From: Thecamonas trahens ATCC 50062
Lineage: Eukaryota; Apusozoa; Apusomonadida; Apusomonadidae
Reading direction: 5' to 3'
Length of the DNA: 64,000 bases
Assembly (NCBI RefSeq): GCF_000142905.1
Contig: NW_013657672.1
Span: 442,987 to 506,986 of the forward strand
The position numbers were made by a program, and so were the translations under genes. Positions 32,601 to 40,530 of the stretch are shown here, in pieces; within the stretch, counting starts at the first letter, position 1; every line of letters starts with the position of its first letter. The notes beneath the pieces are model-generated. The model made no database searches and was not told where the DNA came from. It saw only the letters and a program-made list of their open reading frames with translations.

Positions 32601-34205
32601 CGCCACTGGGCCCTCGTCGATGCCGATCTCCTCCACCCACGTGTGCCGCCACCCTTCCTGCAACGACGAGATGAGGAAGAAGCCGCAGGCAATAAAGTGG
32701 CAGTAAAGAAGGACAAAGGTAGTGACAAAGAGAATGCGCAGCAGCGATCCGTTGGCCGAGGCCTTCCACTTGCGGAACTTGCGCGTCGACCGCACATACT
32801 GGATGAGCCGCAAAAGTCGGTGCATCCGCAACAGCCGGAGAATCTTGGGTAGCCGCGCCACATTGCGGTCGGTTCCGGGCCAGATGAGGCGGACAACGTG
32901 GTCAAAGGGGAAGACGGCCAGGAGATTGATCCAGAACGGGCCCTTGAGCTGGACCTTGGCAATCTCATGCGGCTCAGTCACCCACTCGCCTTTGACCTGG
33001 ACAGCGGTACGAAAGGCAAGAATAAGGTCGAGGACAAACATTGCGTCCATGGCGTACTCAAACCAGAGCACTACGCCCGTCGCCTGCGAGTCAAACGAGA
33101 CCCGGAACGGAATCATGAGTGCAGAGTAGACGAGCGAACAAATGATTACAAAGTCAAAAGCCCGCCGTGCCGTCTGATTCGGATGAAGGACCCACTTGGA
33201 TTTGGACTGCCAACCGGTGTCCTGCCCGTCGATTGACGACTGCTCGTCGTCCGAGTCGAGGCATGACCCCGCCGCGCTGGAGGCCTCGGGCATCTCCAGA
33301 GCCGACGACGGCTCAATGCCCTCGACCGACTCGCTCTTGGCCAACATGCCGTCGGTGGCAGTCGGAAGTCGCTTCAGCTCAGATTTGTGACGCAGAACAG
33401 ACTCGATGGCGAGCTTGGCAGCCGATGCTTCAGGTGAGACTTGGTTCTCTGCCATCCGCGGCGATGCTGCTGCTGACGGTCCAGTCACCGTCATGGGCGG
33501 CGGCAAGAGCAAACCGGCGCTCGACATGACCGACGCCGGATTCGACTCGACGTCGTCCAACGCAACTCCCTCGACAATGGTGGGATGGCTCTCCACAATC
33601 GACCGCCCACCGCGACGGCGCGACTGCGACCGCGACCGTGACTGCGATCGCGAACGCGGCGGTGAAGCCTTGGCCGGGAGTCGGTATGTTGAGAGGACCG
33701 ACGCCACCGAGTCATTGCCGGTGGACGCTGCTGCCGACGCCGAAGCGATGTCCGGCGCAGGGACTGCCTCTCCACGTGGCGGCTTGGCACTCGAGCTCGA
33801 CGACGAGGTGCCAATGGACGAGAGCAGTGACGAGCTCGACGACGAGCTCAACAGCGAGGAGCTCGACGACGAGTCTGGCGAGACCGAATCGGACGCGGTT
33901 GACGAGCTCGAGCTCGACCGCGACGAGCCGGTCCGGGTAACCGAGATGGCGATGGGAGAGCGCGGCGAGGCATCGCCTTCGCCTCCGGCGGCGTTACGAG
34001 CTGTGAGCGAGGTCGACGACAGCCTCAGTGGCGGCATCGATGGCTGCGACGACAGCGGTGAGATGGTGTCCACGACCGAGGGTGCGCCCTGCGACGTTCG
34101 CGATGCTCTGCTCCCTGTCGTCGGCCTGCGGTCCCTAGAGTCACGGCTACTCACAGATTCTGCACCGCCTTCCTGTCGAGGCGCCACCTTGTTGTGACTG
34201 GGCAT
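29640..34205 (-). CDS. K+-selective cyclic-nucleotide-gated (HCN/CNG/KCNH-type) channel
   Basis: A 1521-residue voltage-gated channel-like protein. Residues 1-340 are Ser-rich and disordered. Six membrane helices follow (about 345-600), with an Arg-rich S4 (RLPKILRLLRMHRLLRLIQY) and a pore with the K+ filter TVGYGD (near 550). A C-linker (AAQERMDEVNKYL) leads to a cyclic-nucleotide-binding domain with GEIALMSEDARRSASVRA (near 733), which retains the Gly-Glu and Arg of the phosphate-binding cassette, so cAMP or cGMP gating is likely. The remaining 700 residues are Ser/Thr/Arg-rich with one coiled coil (IESLNLVIGRQRHEIKSLKR). ATG 34205 is preferred because the same frame upstream only reads a His/Pro/Thr repeat. 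Subfamily is not settled. Confidence 0.93.
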   Translation of the reverse strand: MPSHNKVAPRQEGGAESVSSRDSRDRRPTTGSRASRTSQGAPSVVDTISPLSSQPSMPPLRLSSTSLTARNAAGGEGDASPRSPIAISVTRTGSSRSSSSSSTASDSVSPDSSSSSSLLSSSSSSSLLSSIGTSSSSSSAKPPRGEAVPAPDIASASAAASTGNDSVASVLSTYRLPAKASPPRSRSQSRSRSQSRRRGGRSIVESHPTIVEGVALDDVESNPASVMSSAGLLLPPPMTVTGPSAAASPRMAENQVSPEASAAKLAIESVLRHKSELKRLPTATDGMLAKSESVEGIEPSSALEMPEASSAAGSCLDSDDEQSSIDGQDTGWQSKSKWVLHPNQTARRAFDFVIICSLVYSALMIPFRVSFDSQATGVVLWFEYAMDAMFVLDLILAFRTAVQVKGEWVTEPHEIAKVQLKGPFWINLLAVFPFDHVVRLIWPGTDRNVARLPKILRLLRMHRLLRLIQYVRSTRKFRKWKASANGSLLRILFVTTFVLLYCHFIACGFFLISSLQEGWRHTWVEEIGIDEGPVAAKYITSFYWATLTVSTVGYGDIVPQNLLERAYALVVLTLSLCVFSYVIGSITYLVIRISRDAAQERMDEVNKYLAYWGFPNDIRIAIREHFVFSWTRQKAASDGKQLMDELSSALRAQVATFLSQEILKNNPVFKGTSPEFVTDIILRLKPQFADEGDYIITEGDIGEEMYILSKGRVEVCNKEQDIVYVTLYEGQYFGEIALMSEDARRSASVRAATFCELDVLSKRDFVDVLALHGLTIFDLDIMKTAEERMRELNAMNSGASQVFSPAGAAAGAVETAGTSAHTLAPGSHHQGMSSAGGSTGSIFDAYRRSHSHSVMSSGSGDGEASGSDSDSSVTSTSSSFDIRAAISAAALASKLQNETTSGRRLRRPLESRPHRASKLTSSEASPTPVTNESGHLVLASSSPGQTSAGSGVGVASSGNTPLSRGRKDSIRGTALEHKLRHGSSKFLSSIDPAKLVVAEVPRVAEPAASDDGSAVGSRGGRSRSVSRASSRVGSRVGSRAPSRSSSPPSVSPPPQRGVPLRTMPSRRCSVSAVDFGEEQRVSDRELRRESVCNRSAGALDNDAQSGSEQVPSRAGSRVATRQRVRSRSTQQKDLMAQAAAAAIESLNLVIGRQRHEIKSLKRQLKGQAREHKKALAKMRSRNGRLVSVIESFSKFAGSSAASDMRVFRKDAHGRMAPAVMAPNNGAGMWETSAPPTTDTQALFTSALQQNILLAMTQGPDGLANMLAHSQDGSLTGDLHSRSPRVTTPHRLSPQVTPRGVGGSSYTHRTPRTTGQRGSISYTPRRLSVSGEGTLVPTDHPVMHASNNLDGTTLLGAVLEDPTETKRRRSLASVENTPRRKSSISGTPKSTARSRAGTPSTHRQRTGSTTGARRSSSRTSAEPLVRRRRSSLASVELAQQALMAASSGSTLAPIPSPGRSPGTTPGRTTGNSSGRSSGLSRKSSGSQFRASVSGASPVASVSMGSVDSDSGRRRSAVGIIET

Positions 34206-34607
34206 AGTTTGAAGGGGGCCACGCGCACGGACAGTTCGTGTCGCCGTTGCCTTCTGTGTGTGTGCTTGTCGAGCGGGAGGCAAGCAAGTGTGGGTTGGGT
34301 GGGTGGTGGGTTGGGGTGGGTGGTGGCGTGGGTGGTGGAGGTGGGTGGTGGGTGGTGGGTGGTGGGTGATGGGTGGGTGATGGGTGGGTGGGTGGTGGGT
34401 GGTGGTGGGTGGTGGGTGGTGGGTGGTGGTAGGGAGAGGGAAGTGACGTGAGTGTGGTGGAGTTGATCGGGATCGTGATCCATGGGCCGCTGGCCGGATG
34501 CAGGTGGCGGGACGTGGCGGCGTGGGCAGGAAACAGGAGAGAGAGAGAGAGATTGGTATCGGTCGGTTGACAGGCGATCTAGATTGACGTCTGGAGGACA
34601 AGGGGAA
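34206..34607. other. Intergenic region with GGTGGTGGG simple repeat
   Basis: The interval between the channel start and the lipase stop. Bases 34290-34440 are almost entirely T and G in GGGTGGTGGG-like blocks (C/A on the channel's sense strand, so probably in its 5' leader), and a short (GA)n lies near 34532-34551. No gene seen. Confidence 0.85.
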
Positions 34608-36098
34608 TCACGACGAGGACTCGGACGAAGAGACCGAGCTGGCGTCGGCAACAACGTCAGGCTTGGAGGCGAGGCTCGGATCGAGGACCTGCTCGATGGC
34701 TGCGATGTAGTTGCCCATGCGGTGGTCGTCAATCATCGAGTCGGCGAGGTCGATGGAGGAAAAGTTCGAGACGGCCGACTTGCCGACCTTGCGCACAAAG
34801 TAGGGGACGAGGGCAGAAGGATCGCGCTCGGCGAGGGTATCGTCACGGATGAGATGGTAAATGTAACCCGGTGGGTAGAGCGGAGTGAGGCCGGACTGCT
34901 TGATGAGCTTGGCAGCGTTTGGCCGCTTCTTGGGCAACTTGACATGGACGGCCTTGGCTTCGCGGCGCGGCTTGTCACCGCGGACGGCGGCGATGACCGA
35001 GGTGAAGTTCTTGCCGAGCTCACGACGGGCCTCGCGGGCGTGGGCGGCGAGCAAGTCCTTCCACGGAAAGGCCTTGAGCTCGAGGGCGAGGCACTCGAGG
35101 TGGGCAGAGGAGAATCGCGGGACAACGTCCTCGTTGAGGATGAACGAGGTCACATACTTGGTGGTGCTCTTGGCGAGCTTGGCCGAGAAGCCGGCTGCGG
35201 GCGCAAAGACTACGGCAGAGACCTGCTTGCCGAGCGATGGGCGAAGGTCGAGGGCAATCATGGCCGCAGTCGCGCCGCCGAGCGAGTGGCCGGTCACCTT
35301 GAGCATGTAGCCCGGGTTGCGGTCGAGGAGCTTCAGGATGGTCTTCTTGCGCTTGCGAAGGAACCACTGGGTCGACTGGTAGAAGCCCTCGTGGACCTCA
35401 CCGCCGTACGCGTTGACAGCTGCGGCCGAGATGTCGGTGAGCACATCGTTGAGGTTGTTTGTCCCGCGCATGACCACCAGAATCTCCTTGCGGTTGGGAT
35501 CGTTGACGATCATGTAGCCCGGGGCGTTGACGTGCGACTCGCGCGACCACTCGACCACATTGTCCATGGTCAGATCCGGGGTCTCTGACAGGTGCTCCTC
35601 CAGCCGGAGCTCAAGATCGGCTTCGTCGGCACAGTAAACAGCAAAGGCGAGGTGAGCGTAGTGCAGCGCGTCGGCTGCAACCTTTCGGGTCTTGCGCCCG
35701 GCGCGCTTGAACTTGCGCCGCGGGCGGGTCGCGCGGTGGTGCTTCTTGAGATAGTACATGCCGGCGATCAGCTCCGAGAGCGAGAGCGAGAGCTTGGCCT
35801 GCTTGGCCGAGTTTACCATCTGCCTCGCGAGCAGCTTCCGCCGTGCGCCCTTGGTCATCACTCCAACCAGCCGCTGGCCAGGCTCGGTTGCGCCGTTGCT
35901 TCCGGCAACATCGACGTCGCCGTCTGAGCTAGCGCCGAGGCCCGAGTCCGCGTACGAGTCCGAGCACGAGGCAGAGTAGGAGGCAGAGCGAGTGTGCGTG
36001 GACGAGGAGGAAGAAGACGACGAGAAGAACATGTCGAAGAAAGTAGGAAGGGCGGTGGCGAGGGGTCGGCCAGCTGGCGGGAGACGTGTGGTGCTCAT
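34608..36098 (-). CDS. Class 3 lipase (diacylglycerol lipase-like)
   Basis: A 496-residue alpha/beta hydrolase. The nucleophile elbow GHSLGG lies near residue 270; the acid is probably the Asp of NEDVVPRFS (near 321) and the base the His of DDHRMGNYI (near 456). The segment ILVVMRGTNNLNDVLTDISA, followed by GGEVHEGFY, is the typical class 3 lead-in with its oxyanion region. The pattern resembles sn-1-specific diacylglycerol lipases, which make monoacylglycerol from DAG, but the four membrane helices of animal DAGL are absent; residues 1-60 are Ser-rich with no clear signal peptide. ATG 36098 is the first in frame. Substrate is inferred from family only. Confidence 0.9.
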   Translation of the reverse strand: MSTTRLPPAGRPLATALPTFFDMFFSSSSSSSSTHTRSASYSASCSDSYADSGLGASSDGDVDVAGSNGATEPGQRLVGVMTKGARRKLLARQMVNSAKQAKLSLSLSELIAGMYYLKKHHRATRPRRKFKRAGRKTRKVAADALHYAHLAFAVYCADEADLELRLEEHLSETPDLTMDNVVEWSRESHVNAPGYMIVNDPNRKEILVVMRGTNNLNDVLTDISAAAVNAYGGEVHEGFYQSTQWFLRKRKKTILKLLDRNPGYMLKVTGHSLGGATAAMIALDLRPSLGKQVSAVVFAPAAGFSAKLAKSTTKYVTSFILNEDVVPRFSSAHLECLALELKAFPWKDLLAAHAREARRELGKNFTSVIAAVRGDKPRREAKAVHVKLPKKRPNAAKLIKQSGLTPLYPPGYIYHLIRDDTLAERDPSALVPYFVRKVGKSAVSNFSSIDLADSMIDDHRMGNYIAAIEQVLDPSLASKPDVVADASSVSSSESSS

Positions 36099-36125
36099 GT
36101 TGCGCAATTTTTGCAAGAGTGTGGT

Positions 36126-37514
36126 TCACTGCGGTTGGGCGTAGCCGGATGCAGCCGATGCCTTGGCCCACACAATCGCGTAGTGGGCGGCGAGCTGGTT
36201 GTACATGGCGGCGAGGAAGACCTTGCGCTCATCGAGGGCCTTGGCCTCGGCGGCAGCGATGGCAAAGGCGGGCGTGTCCGGCGGAAGCATGTCCGCCACC
36301 GAGTGGGTCGAATGCAGATGCTTCTTGAACAGCCGCTGCTTGACGGCGAGGCGGAAGGCAGTGAGGGCGTCAGCGTCAGCACCGCCGGCGGTGAGCGCTG
36401 CGAGCTTGGCAGCCTCATAAGTGCGTGCCACCTGGGTCGCGGTCAGCTTGAGCGCAGCGCGGATGGCGTCGGAAGTGTCCTTGGCCAGCGGCGCGCCAGG
36501 CGCGCCGAGCGCGTCGGGTTTGAAGTAGCCGGCGGCGAGACAAGCCTTGAGGTCGGCAACGTCGCGGAGAGTGACAAAGGCCGGCGCCGGATCCTCGACC
36601 GTGATCTCGATGATCTTGTCGGTGGCGCGGGCGTGGTCAAAGATGGTTTCGAGCAGGGCCAGGCCGTGGCCGGCGCGCTGGAACGGCGGGAGGATGATAA
36701 ACTGCGAGACGCGGTAACGGATCGAGTCCGGAAGCGCCGCAAAGCGGTAGCATGTGGCGTAGCCCACAAACTTGGGCGCGGCGCATCCGGATGCTCGCCG
36801 CCAGAGCGTGTACACGTCCCACCGCGGATCTGTGTCTTCGATGAAGCGTGCAGCATCAATAAAAACGATGGGGAAGAAGCGCATGCGCTTATGCAGTGCA
36901 CGCAGCGCCTCATCGTCGAACGTGCCCCGGTAGACGGTGTAGGTGCCGTCGTCACGGCTCCAGCTCGCCATCTCGGTCCCGGGCACCTCGGCACCCGCAG
37001 CGGCGTCTGGTGCGTTGCTGGCAGCAACCGAGTCGAGCAGCGCCGCCCGATCCGCCAGCATCGAGCTCGGCTCGAGCCACTCTACAAAGGCGGCGCCGAT
37101 GTCGTCTGCCGGCACGCCGTCGTTGGTCTCGGCCTCGACCTTTGCCGAGTACTTGACCTCGAGCGCCACGTCGAGCGTCGTGGCGTTGAACAGCAGCTCG
37201 ATGGCCAAATCGGTGTATCCGTAGATCTTCTCATCATCCTCAAACACCTGATGCATCATCTCGGGTGGGAACGAGGCCTTGCCTTCCTCCTCATCGCCGG
37301 TCACCTCCTCCACTGTTCCCCTCCGCGTAGAAACTACCTCACGTGAGTTGGCCCTGATCGAACGGGTGGGGAAGGGGAAAGACGGTGGTGGGGTGGAAGA
37401 GTGGGGGGAGGGGGGAGGGGGGGGGGGGTCTCTCGTACCGAGGGTGAGGGTAGTTGCTTCGTAGGCAAGACAGACATTGTCAGGCAGTGGCTCGTCGCCG
37501 GTCTCGCTGGCCAT
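36126..37514 (-). CDS. HAT1: Histone acetyltransferase type B catalytic subunit HAT1, one intron
   Basis: HAT1 acetylates newly made histone H4 on Lys5 and Lys12 before chromatin assembly. Exon 1 (37439-37514) encodes MASETGDEPLP to the LTL stretch; a 126-bp intron (37313-37438, donor GTACGA, acceptor CAG) contains a long C run in the sense direction; exon 2 (36126-37312) has the rest, 420 residues in all. Family signatures: FPPEMMHQVFEDDEKIYGY, the catalytic-region stretch RYRVSQFIILPPFQRAGHG with the acetyl-CoA loop QRAGHG, then IEITVEDPAPAFVTLRD. The intron length is a multiple of 3 and lacks stops, so unspliced reading would insert a Pro-rich stretch; the spliced join reads LTLVEEVTGDEEE. 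Confidence 0.95.
   Translation of the reverse strand: MASETGDEPLPDNVCLAYEATTLTLGTRDPPPPPPSPHSSTPPPSFPFPTRSIRANSREVVSTRRGTVEEVTGDEEEGKASFPPEMMHQVFEDDEKIYGYTDLAIELLFNATTLDVALEVKYSAKVEAETNDGVPADDIGAAFVEWLEPSSMLADRAALLDSVAASNAPDAAAGAEVPGTEMASWSRDDGTYTVYRGTFDDEALRALHKRMRFFPIVFIDAARFIEDTDPRWDVYTLWRRASGCAAPKFVGYATCYRFAALPDSIRYRVSQFIILPPFQRAGHGLALLETIFDHARATDKIIEITVEDPAPAFVTLRDVADLKACLAAGYFKPDALGAPGAPLAKDTSDAIRAALKLTATQVARTYEAAKLAALTAGGADADALTAFRLAVKQRLFKKHLHSTHSVADMLPPDTPAFAIAAAEAKALDERKVFLAAMYNQLAAHYAIVWAKASAASGYAQPQ
37313..37438 (-). other. Intron of HAT1
   Basis: Donor GTACGA after 76 coding nt, acceptor ACAG; 126 bp. Chosen because the retained reading is Pro/Ser low complexity, unlike HAT1 proteins. 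Confidence 0.8.
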
Positions 37515-37740
37515 GGTTATGGTGGGGGAGTGGGGGGGGAGAGAGAGAGTTGAGTGGGCGATGGCAAGCAACCGCGTCATGTCAGCAGGTCAAGTCATCG
37601 TGTTCATTGACATTGACACCCACACACCCACGGGAACGGAGGGTATGGGATGGATGAGGGGGGAGGGGGGGGGGGGAGGGGGGAAGGTGTACAGAAGGAG
37701 CCGTGGTAGAGGGACGGCAGGCGGAGAGCGAGGCAGCGAA

Positions 37741-38106
37741 TCACTCGTCAGCCCCAAACGTGTTCTCGCCCGAGTACGTGGCGTAGAGGAAGCCGTCCTC
37801 GTCGCGGTGCTCCTCGTAGACTGATGACATCAGCGAAGCTGTTGCCGGAATGGTGCCGTTGACAAAGATGAAGATGGCCTTCTCGGGCGAGAGCCGGATG
37901 CGCTTGCGGATGACGTACACAAACTGGCCGACGGTCAGGTCTGCCGGCACCAGGTACTTCTTCTTGTCAATCTGTGGGATGTCTCCAGAGTTCTCGGCCT
38001 TCTCACAAATGACCGGAATGCGGTCAGAGTACTTGGCCCGAATGCGGTCGGCTTCGGACCGGCGCTTCTCCAGCGAGTGCTCGGCCTTGAATGAGTTGGC
38101 CGACAT
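37741..38106 (-). CDS. ATG8: Autophagy ubiquitin-like protein ATG8
   Basis: ATG8 is conjugated to phosphatidylethanolamine on the growing autophagosome and recruits cargo receptors. The 121-residue protein covers the whole family: two N-terminal helices ([20 protein letters not shown]), then [30 protein letters not shown], the FIFVNGTIP strand and the [15 protein letters not shown] end. Gly118 is followed by ALA-ASP-GLU, so the precursor needs ATG4 cleavage to expose the Gly. It lies upstream of HAT1 on the same strand, 226 bp apart, with no sign of shared function. Confidence 0.98.
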   Translation of the reverse strand: MSANSFKAEHSLEKRRSEADRIRAKYSDRIPVICEKAENSGDIPQIDKKKYLVPADLTVGQFVYVIRKRIRLSPEKAIFIFVNGTIPATASLMSSVYEEHRDEDGFLYATYSGENTFGADE

Positions 38107-39401
38107 GTTGTGTGTTGGTTGAGAGGCGGTCGATGCAAGCCACAGAGGTACACGCGCCAGCTACTGTTCTATAGACTCTTGCAGCAAGTTCCACTCACGC
38201 ACCAAGCAGCACTGTACGCCGCACAGCACACAGTTCCGCAGCGTAGTTTCCCCGCGCCACAGCCCACCCGCCGCCACCAAAGCACGCCATCCACCACCAC
38301 CCACGTCCATACACACACCAATAACGATTCCGTATTCAGCCACCACCAAGCGCGAATCCAACACACATCGCACATGCCACCCATTACCCACCGTGAGTCA
38401 TTGCAGGGCAGTGCGAGGCACTGGCTCGTGCGTCTAGCGAATCACAAAAAATGGAACGACGGGCCAGGGCGTCAGACGTCATGCAAGGGCCACACCACCG
38501 GCACGGCCTGGCGATGCTGGGAAGCTTGATGGAGAAGGCAAACCCCGCTAGCATGCCTTGTTTCCCCCTTCTCCTCCATCTTAGAATGGGTTCTCTTCCC
38601 CTTGTTCGTCATCCGTTGTCTGCAGCCGGCTTCGAGTGTGCCTTCCAGGAACACTCAGCGACACGAAGCGGCGACGGGGAGGGCAGAGCCCAACCCGTCA
38701 CCGCTTCAGAGCCTCAACGGCTAGCCACAAGACAACGGCCGGTTCCCCCGCCTCCTCCCACACACCCTACCCTCTCCCACACATACCACCACACCGACAC
38801 ACTCCATTCTCCATACTCACTCTGTCCCCCATTCCCTCTTCACCCTTGCCCTCCCTCCCCTCCCCCCAACTCTCTTCCTTCATTAACCCCAAACCCACTC
38901 GCATGTGCGACCTCTCCGCCTTCACTTACAGTTTCGAGAGGGGTGTTGCCAACCAAAGATTGGAATGGAAATGAAATGACAATGCAAAACAGCAGAGAAC
39001 AATGGCCAGACAGCGGCACGGGGGGGGAGGGGGGGGGGGGGGGGGGAGTCAGCGACACAGCCACACTCGGAACTGTTCCATTGAGTCACGTCGAGTTGTT
39101 CATGGAACACAGGCACCACAGCAAGGTGCACATGCCGAAAACACACGCGCACACTCTCACACTCACACACTTGTGCACTTTCACACACATATGCATCTGT
39201 AGGGCGAGATCACGGCGAGATCACAGCGAGATCACAGCGAGATCACAGCGAGATCACAGCGAGAGGAAGGTGAGAGCAAGGCAGGCAGCGCGCCAGCCCC
39301 CCCCCCCTGAACTCGAGCGGTCACGGGAAGCCACCTCACGCTTCAGCTGCAACTCTCCCCACACTCGACTGCGCTCATAGAGCCAGTGGCTACGCTCGCG
39401 C
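38107..39401. other. Gene-free interval of 1.3 kb
   Basis: Between ATG8 and the phosphatase. It holds CA/CT-rich stretches, a G run near 39020-39048, CA-rich sequence near 39140-39190, and the 11-bp repeat listed separately. Open frames here are low complexity and resemble nothing. No tRNA or other RNA gene recognised. Confidence 0.7.
39206..39260. repeat. 11-bp tandem repeat, five copies
   Basis: Five copies of GAGATCACAGC (the first has one change, GAGATCACGGC), ending about 140 bp upstream of the phosphatase ATG. Confidence 0.95.
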
Positions 39402-40070
39402 ATGGCTGACGCGACCGAGCCTGAGCTTGGATCGGACGACTGGGTCGACGAGAGGCACAAGGCAGTGTTTGGCCACAGCGGCGGCGATGAGGCCGAGAGT
39501 GCATTTGATCTGCTCAAGGTCTTCTCGGAGATCCAGGAGGTCGTGCCGGGCGTGTGGCTGACGTCGCTGGACGGGGCGCAGCATCGCGCACGGGTGGCCG
39601 CCACCGGCGCGTCGCACATCCTCTCGCTCGGTCTTCCCATCCAGATGCCGCCAGTCTTTGCCGGTGACGACGAGCTCAAGCTGACATACAAGATCATCAA
39701 CATTGCCGACGACGCCCGCAGTGATCTCATCGGCGTCATCCGCCCCGCACTGACGTATATGTCCGAGGCCGTCTCCACCGGCTCAGGCGTCATCGTCCAC
39801 TGCCAGGCCGGCGTCTCGCGATCGTCGTCGGTCGTCATCGCCTACCTCATGGTCGATCCGGCCCATCGCCTCTCATATGCCGCCGCTTACGAGACTGTCC
39901 TTGCTGCCCGTCCCATCATCGAGCCGAACATCGGGTTCCTTGCCCAGCTCGCAGCCTTTGCCCGCCAAGGCGCCCGCCTTCCGCCGCCGCCCGACCCCGA
40001 TCCCGATCCCGATCCCGCCGCATCTCAACACCCTCACACTCACCGTACTCATCCATATAACATGGTCTAG
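39402..40070 (+). CDS. Dual-specificity protein phosphatase
   Basis: A 222-residue enzyme of the Cys-phosphatase superfamily that removes phosphate from Ser/Thr and Tyr. The P-loop VIVHCQAGVSRSSS carries the catalytic Cys134 and Arg140; the general acid is probably Asp103 or Asp104 in IADDARSDL. The upstream EIQEVVPGVWLTSLDGA stretch is the usual DUSP N-terminal strand. An acidic start (residues 1-40) and a C-terminal Pro/Asp/His tail flank the domain. Substrate not predictable. Confidence 0.93.
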   Translation: MADATEPELGSDDWVDERHKAVFGHSGGDEAESAFDLLKVFSEIQEVVPGVWLTSLDGAQHRARVAATGASHILSLGLPIQMPPVFAGDDELKLTYKIINIADDARSDLIGVIRPALTYMSEAVSTGSGVIVHCQAGVSRSSSVVIAYLMVDPAHRLSYAAAYETVLAARPIIEPNIGFLAQLAAFARQGARLPPPPDPDPDPDPAASQHPHTHRTHPYNMV

Positions 40071-40225
40071 TTGCCCATCTAGCACTGCCCCGCCTGCGCC
40101 CGCCCCGTACACCCTCCCACCCCAACACCGCCACCACCAGCGAGACTACTTGCCGTCGGTGATCCCGCCACCTCACGCCTCCCCCCCCTCCCCCCCCCCC
40201 AACCTCCCCACACCGCACTCCGTGC

Positions 40226-40513
40226 ATGATCGGACTGAAGACACCAGCACTCATCGGGCTCGGATATCTCCTCTGCCGCTACCACGTCCTGGACTATGCG
40301 CTTGTGCTGAAAGACCTGCCCCTGCTCTCCCACAAGCTTACCCTTGCCGCCCTCGTCGCTGCTCCCGCCGTCTTCTTTGTCTTTGCCCTCGCTCTTCCCC
40401 TTGCCTCGCTGGCCCACGCAGAACGCGCCGCCTTTCCCAAGCCTCACTCAGACTTCCCACGCCCGCGCTTCCTCACTGCTGAAGCCCAGCTCCGTCGCCG
40501 CGGCTCGTTCTAG
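40226..40513 (+). CDS. Small hydrophobic protein, 95 aa, function unknown
   Basis: Starts MIGLKTPALIGLGYLLCRYH, with a clear membrane helix at about residues 38-62 (LTLAALVAAPAVFFVFALAL) and a weaker hydrophobic start; the tail is basic and Pro-rich (ends RRRGSF). It is not recognised. It lies 17 bp upstream of the longest PIG-Q frame. The GPI-GlcNAc transferase has small two-helix subunits (PIG-Y type), so a link is conceivable, but the sequence does not show it. Confidence 0.5.
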   Translation: MIGLKTPALIGLGYLLCRYHVLDYALVLKDLPLLSHKLTLAALVAAPAVFFVFALALPLASLAHAERAAFPKPHSDFPRPRFLTAEAQLRRRGSF

Positions 40514-40530
40514 CTCCATTCTCTCCCGCC

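Noticed and set aside
34206-34601. N-terminal extension of the channel (His/Pro/Thr repeats)
   Set aside because: It is the translation of a simple GGTGGTGGG repeat and precedes a good ATG at 34205.
38451-39380. Open frame of about 300 codons in the gap between ATG8 and the phosphatase
   Set aside because: It is composed of G/C-run and CA-repeat translation; no conserved segment.
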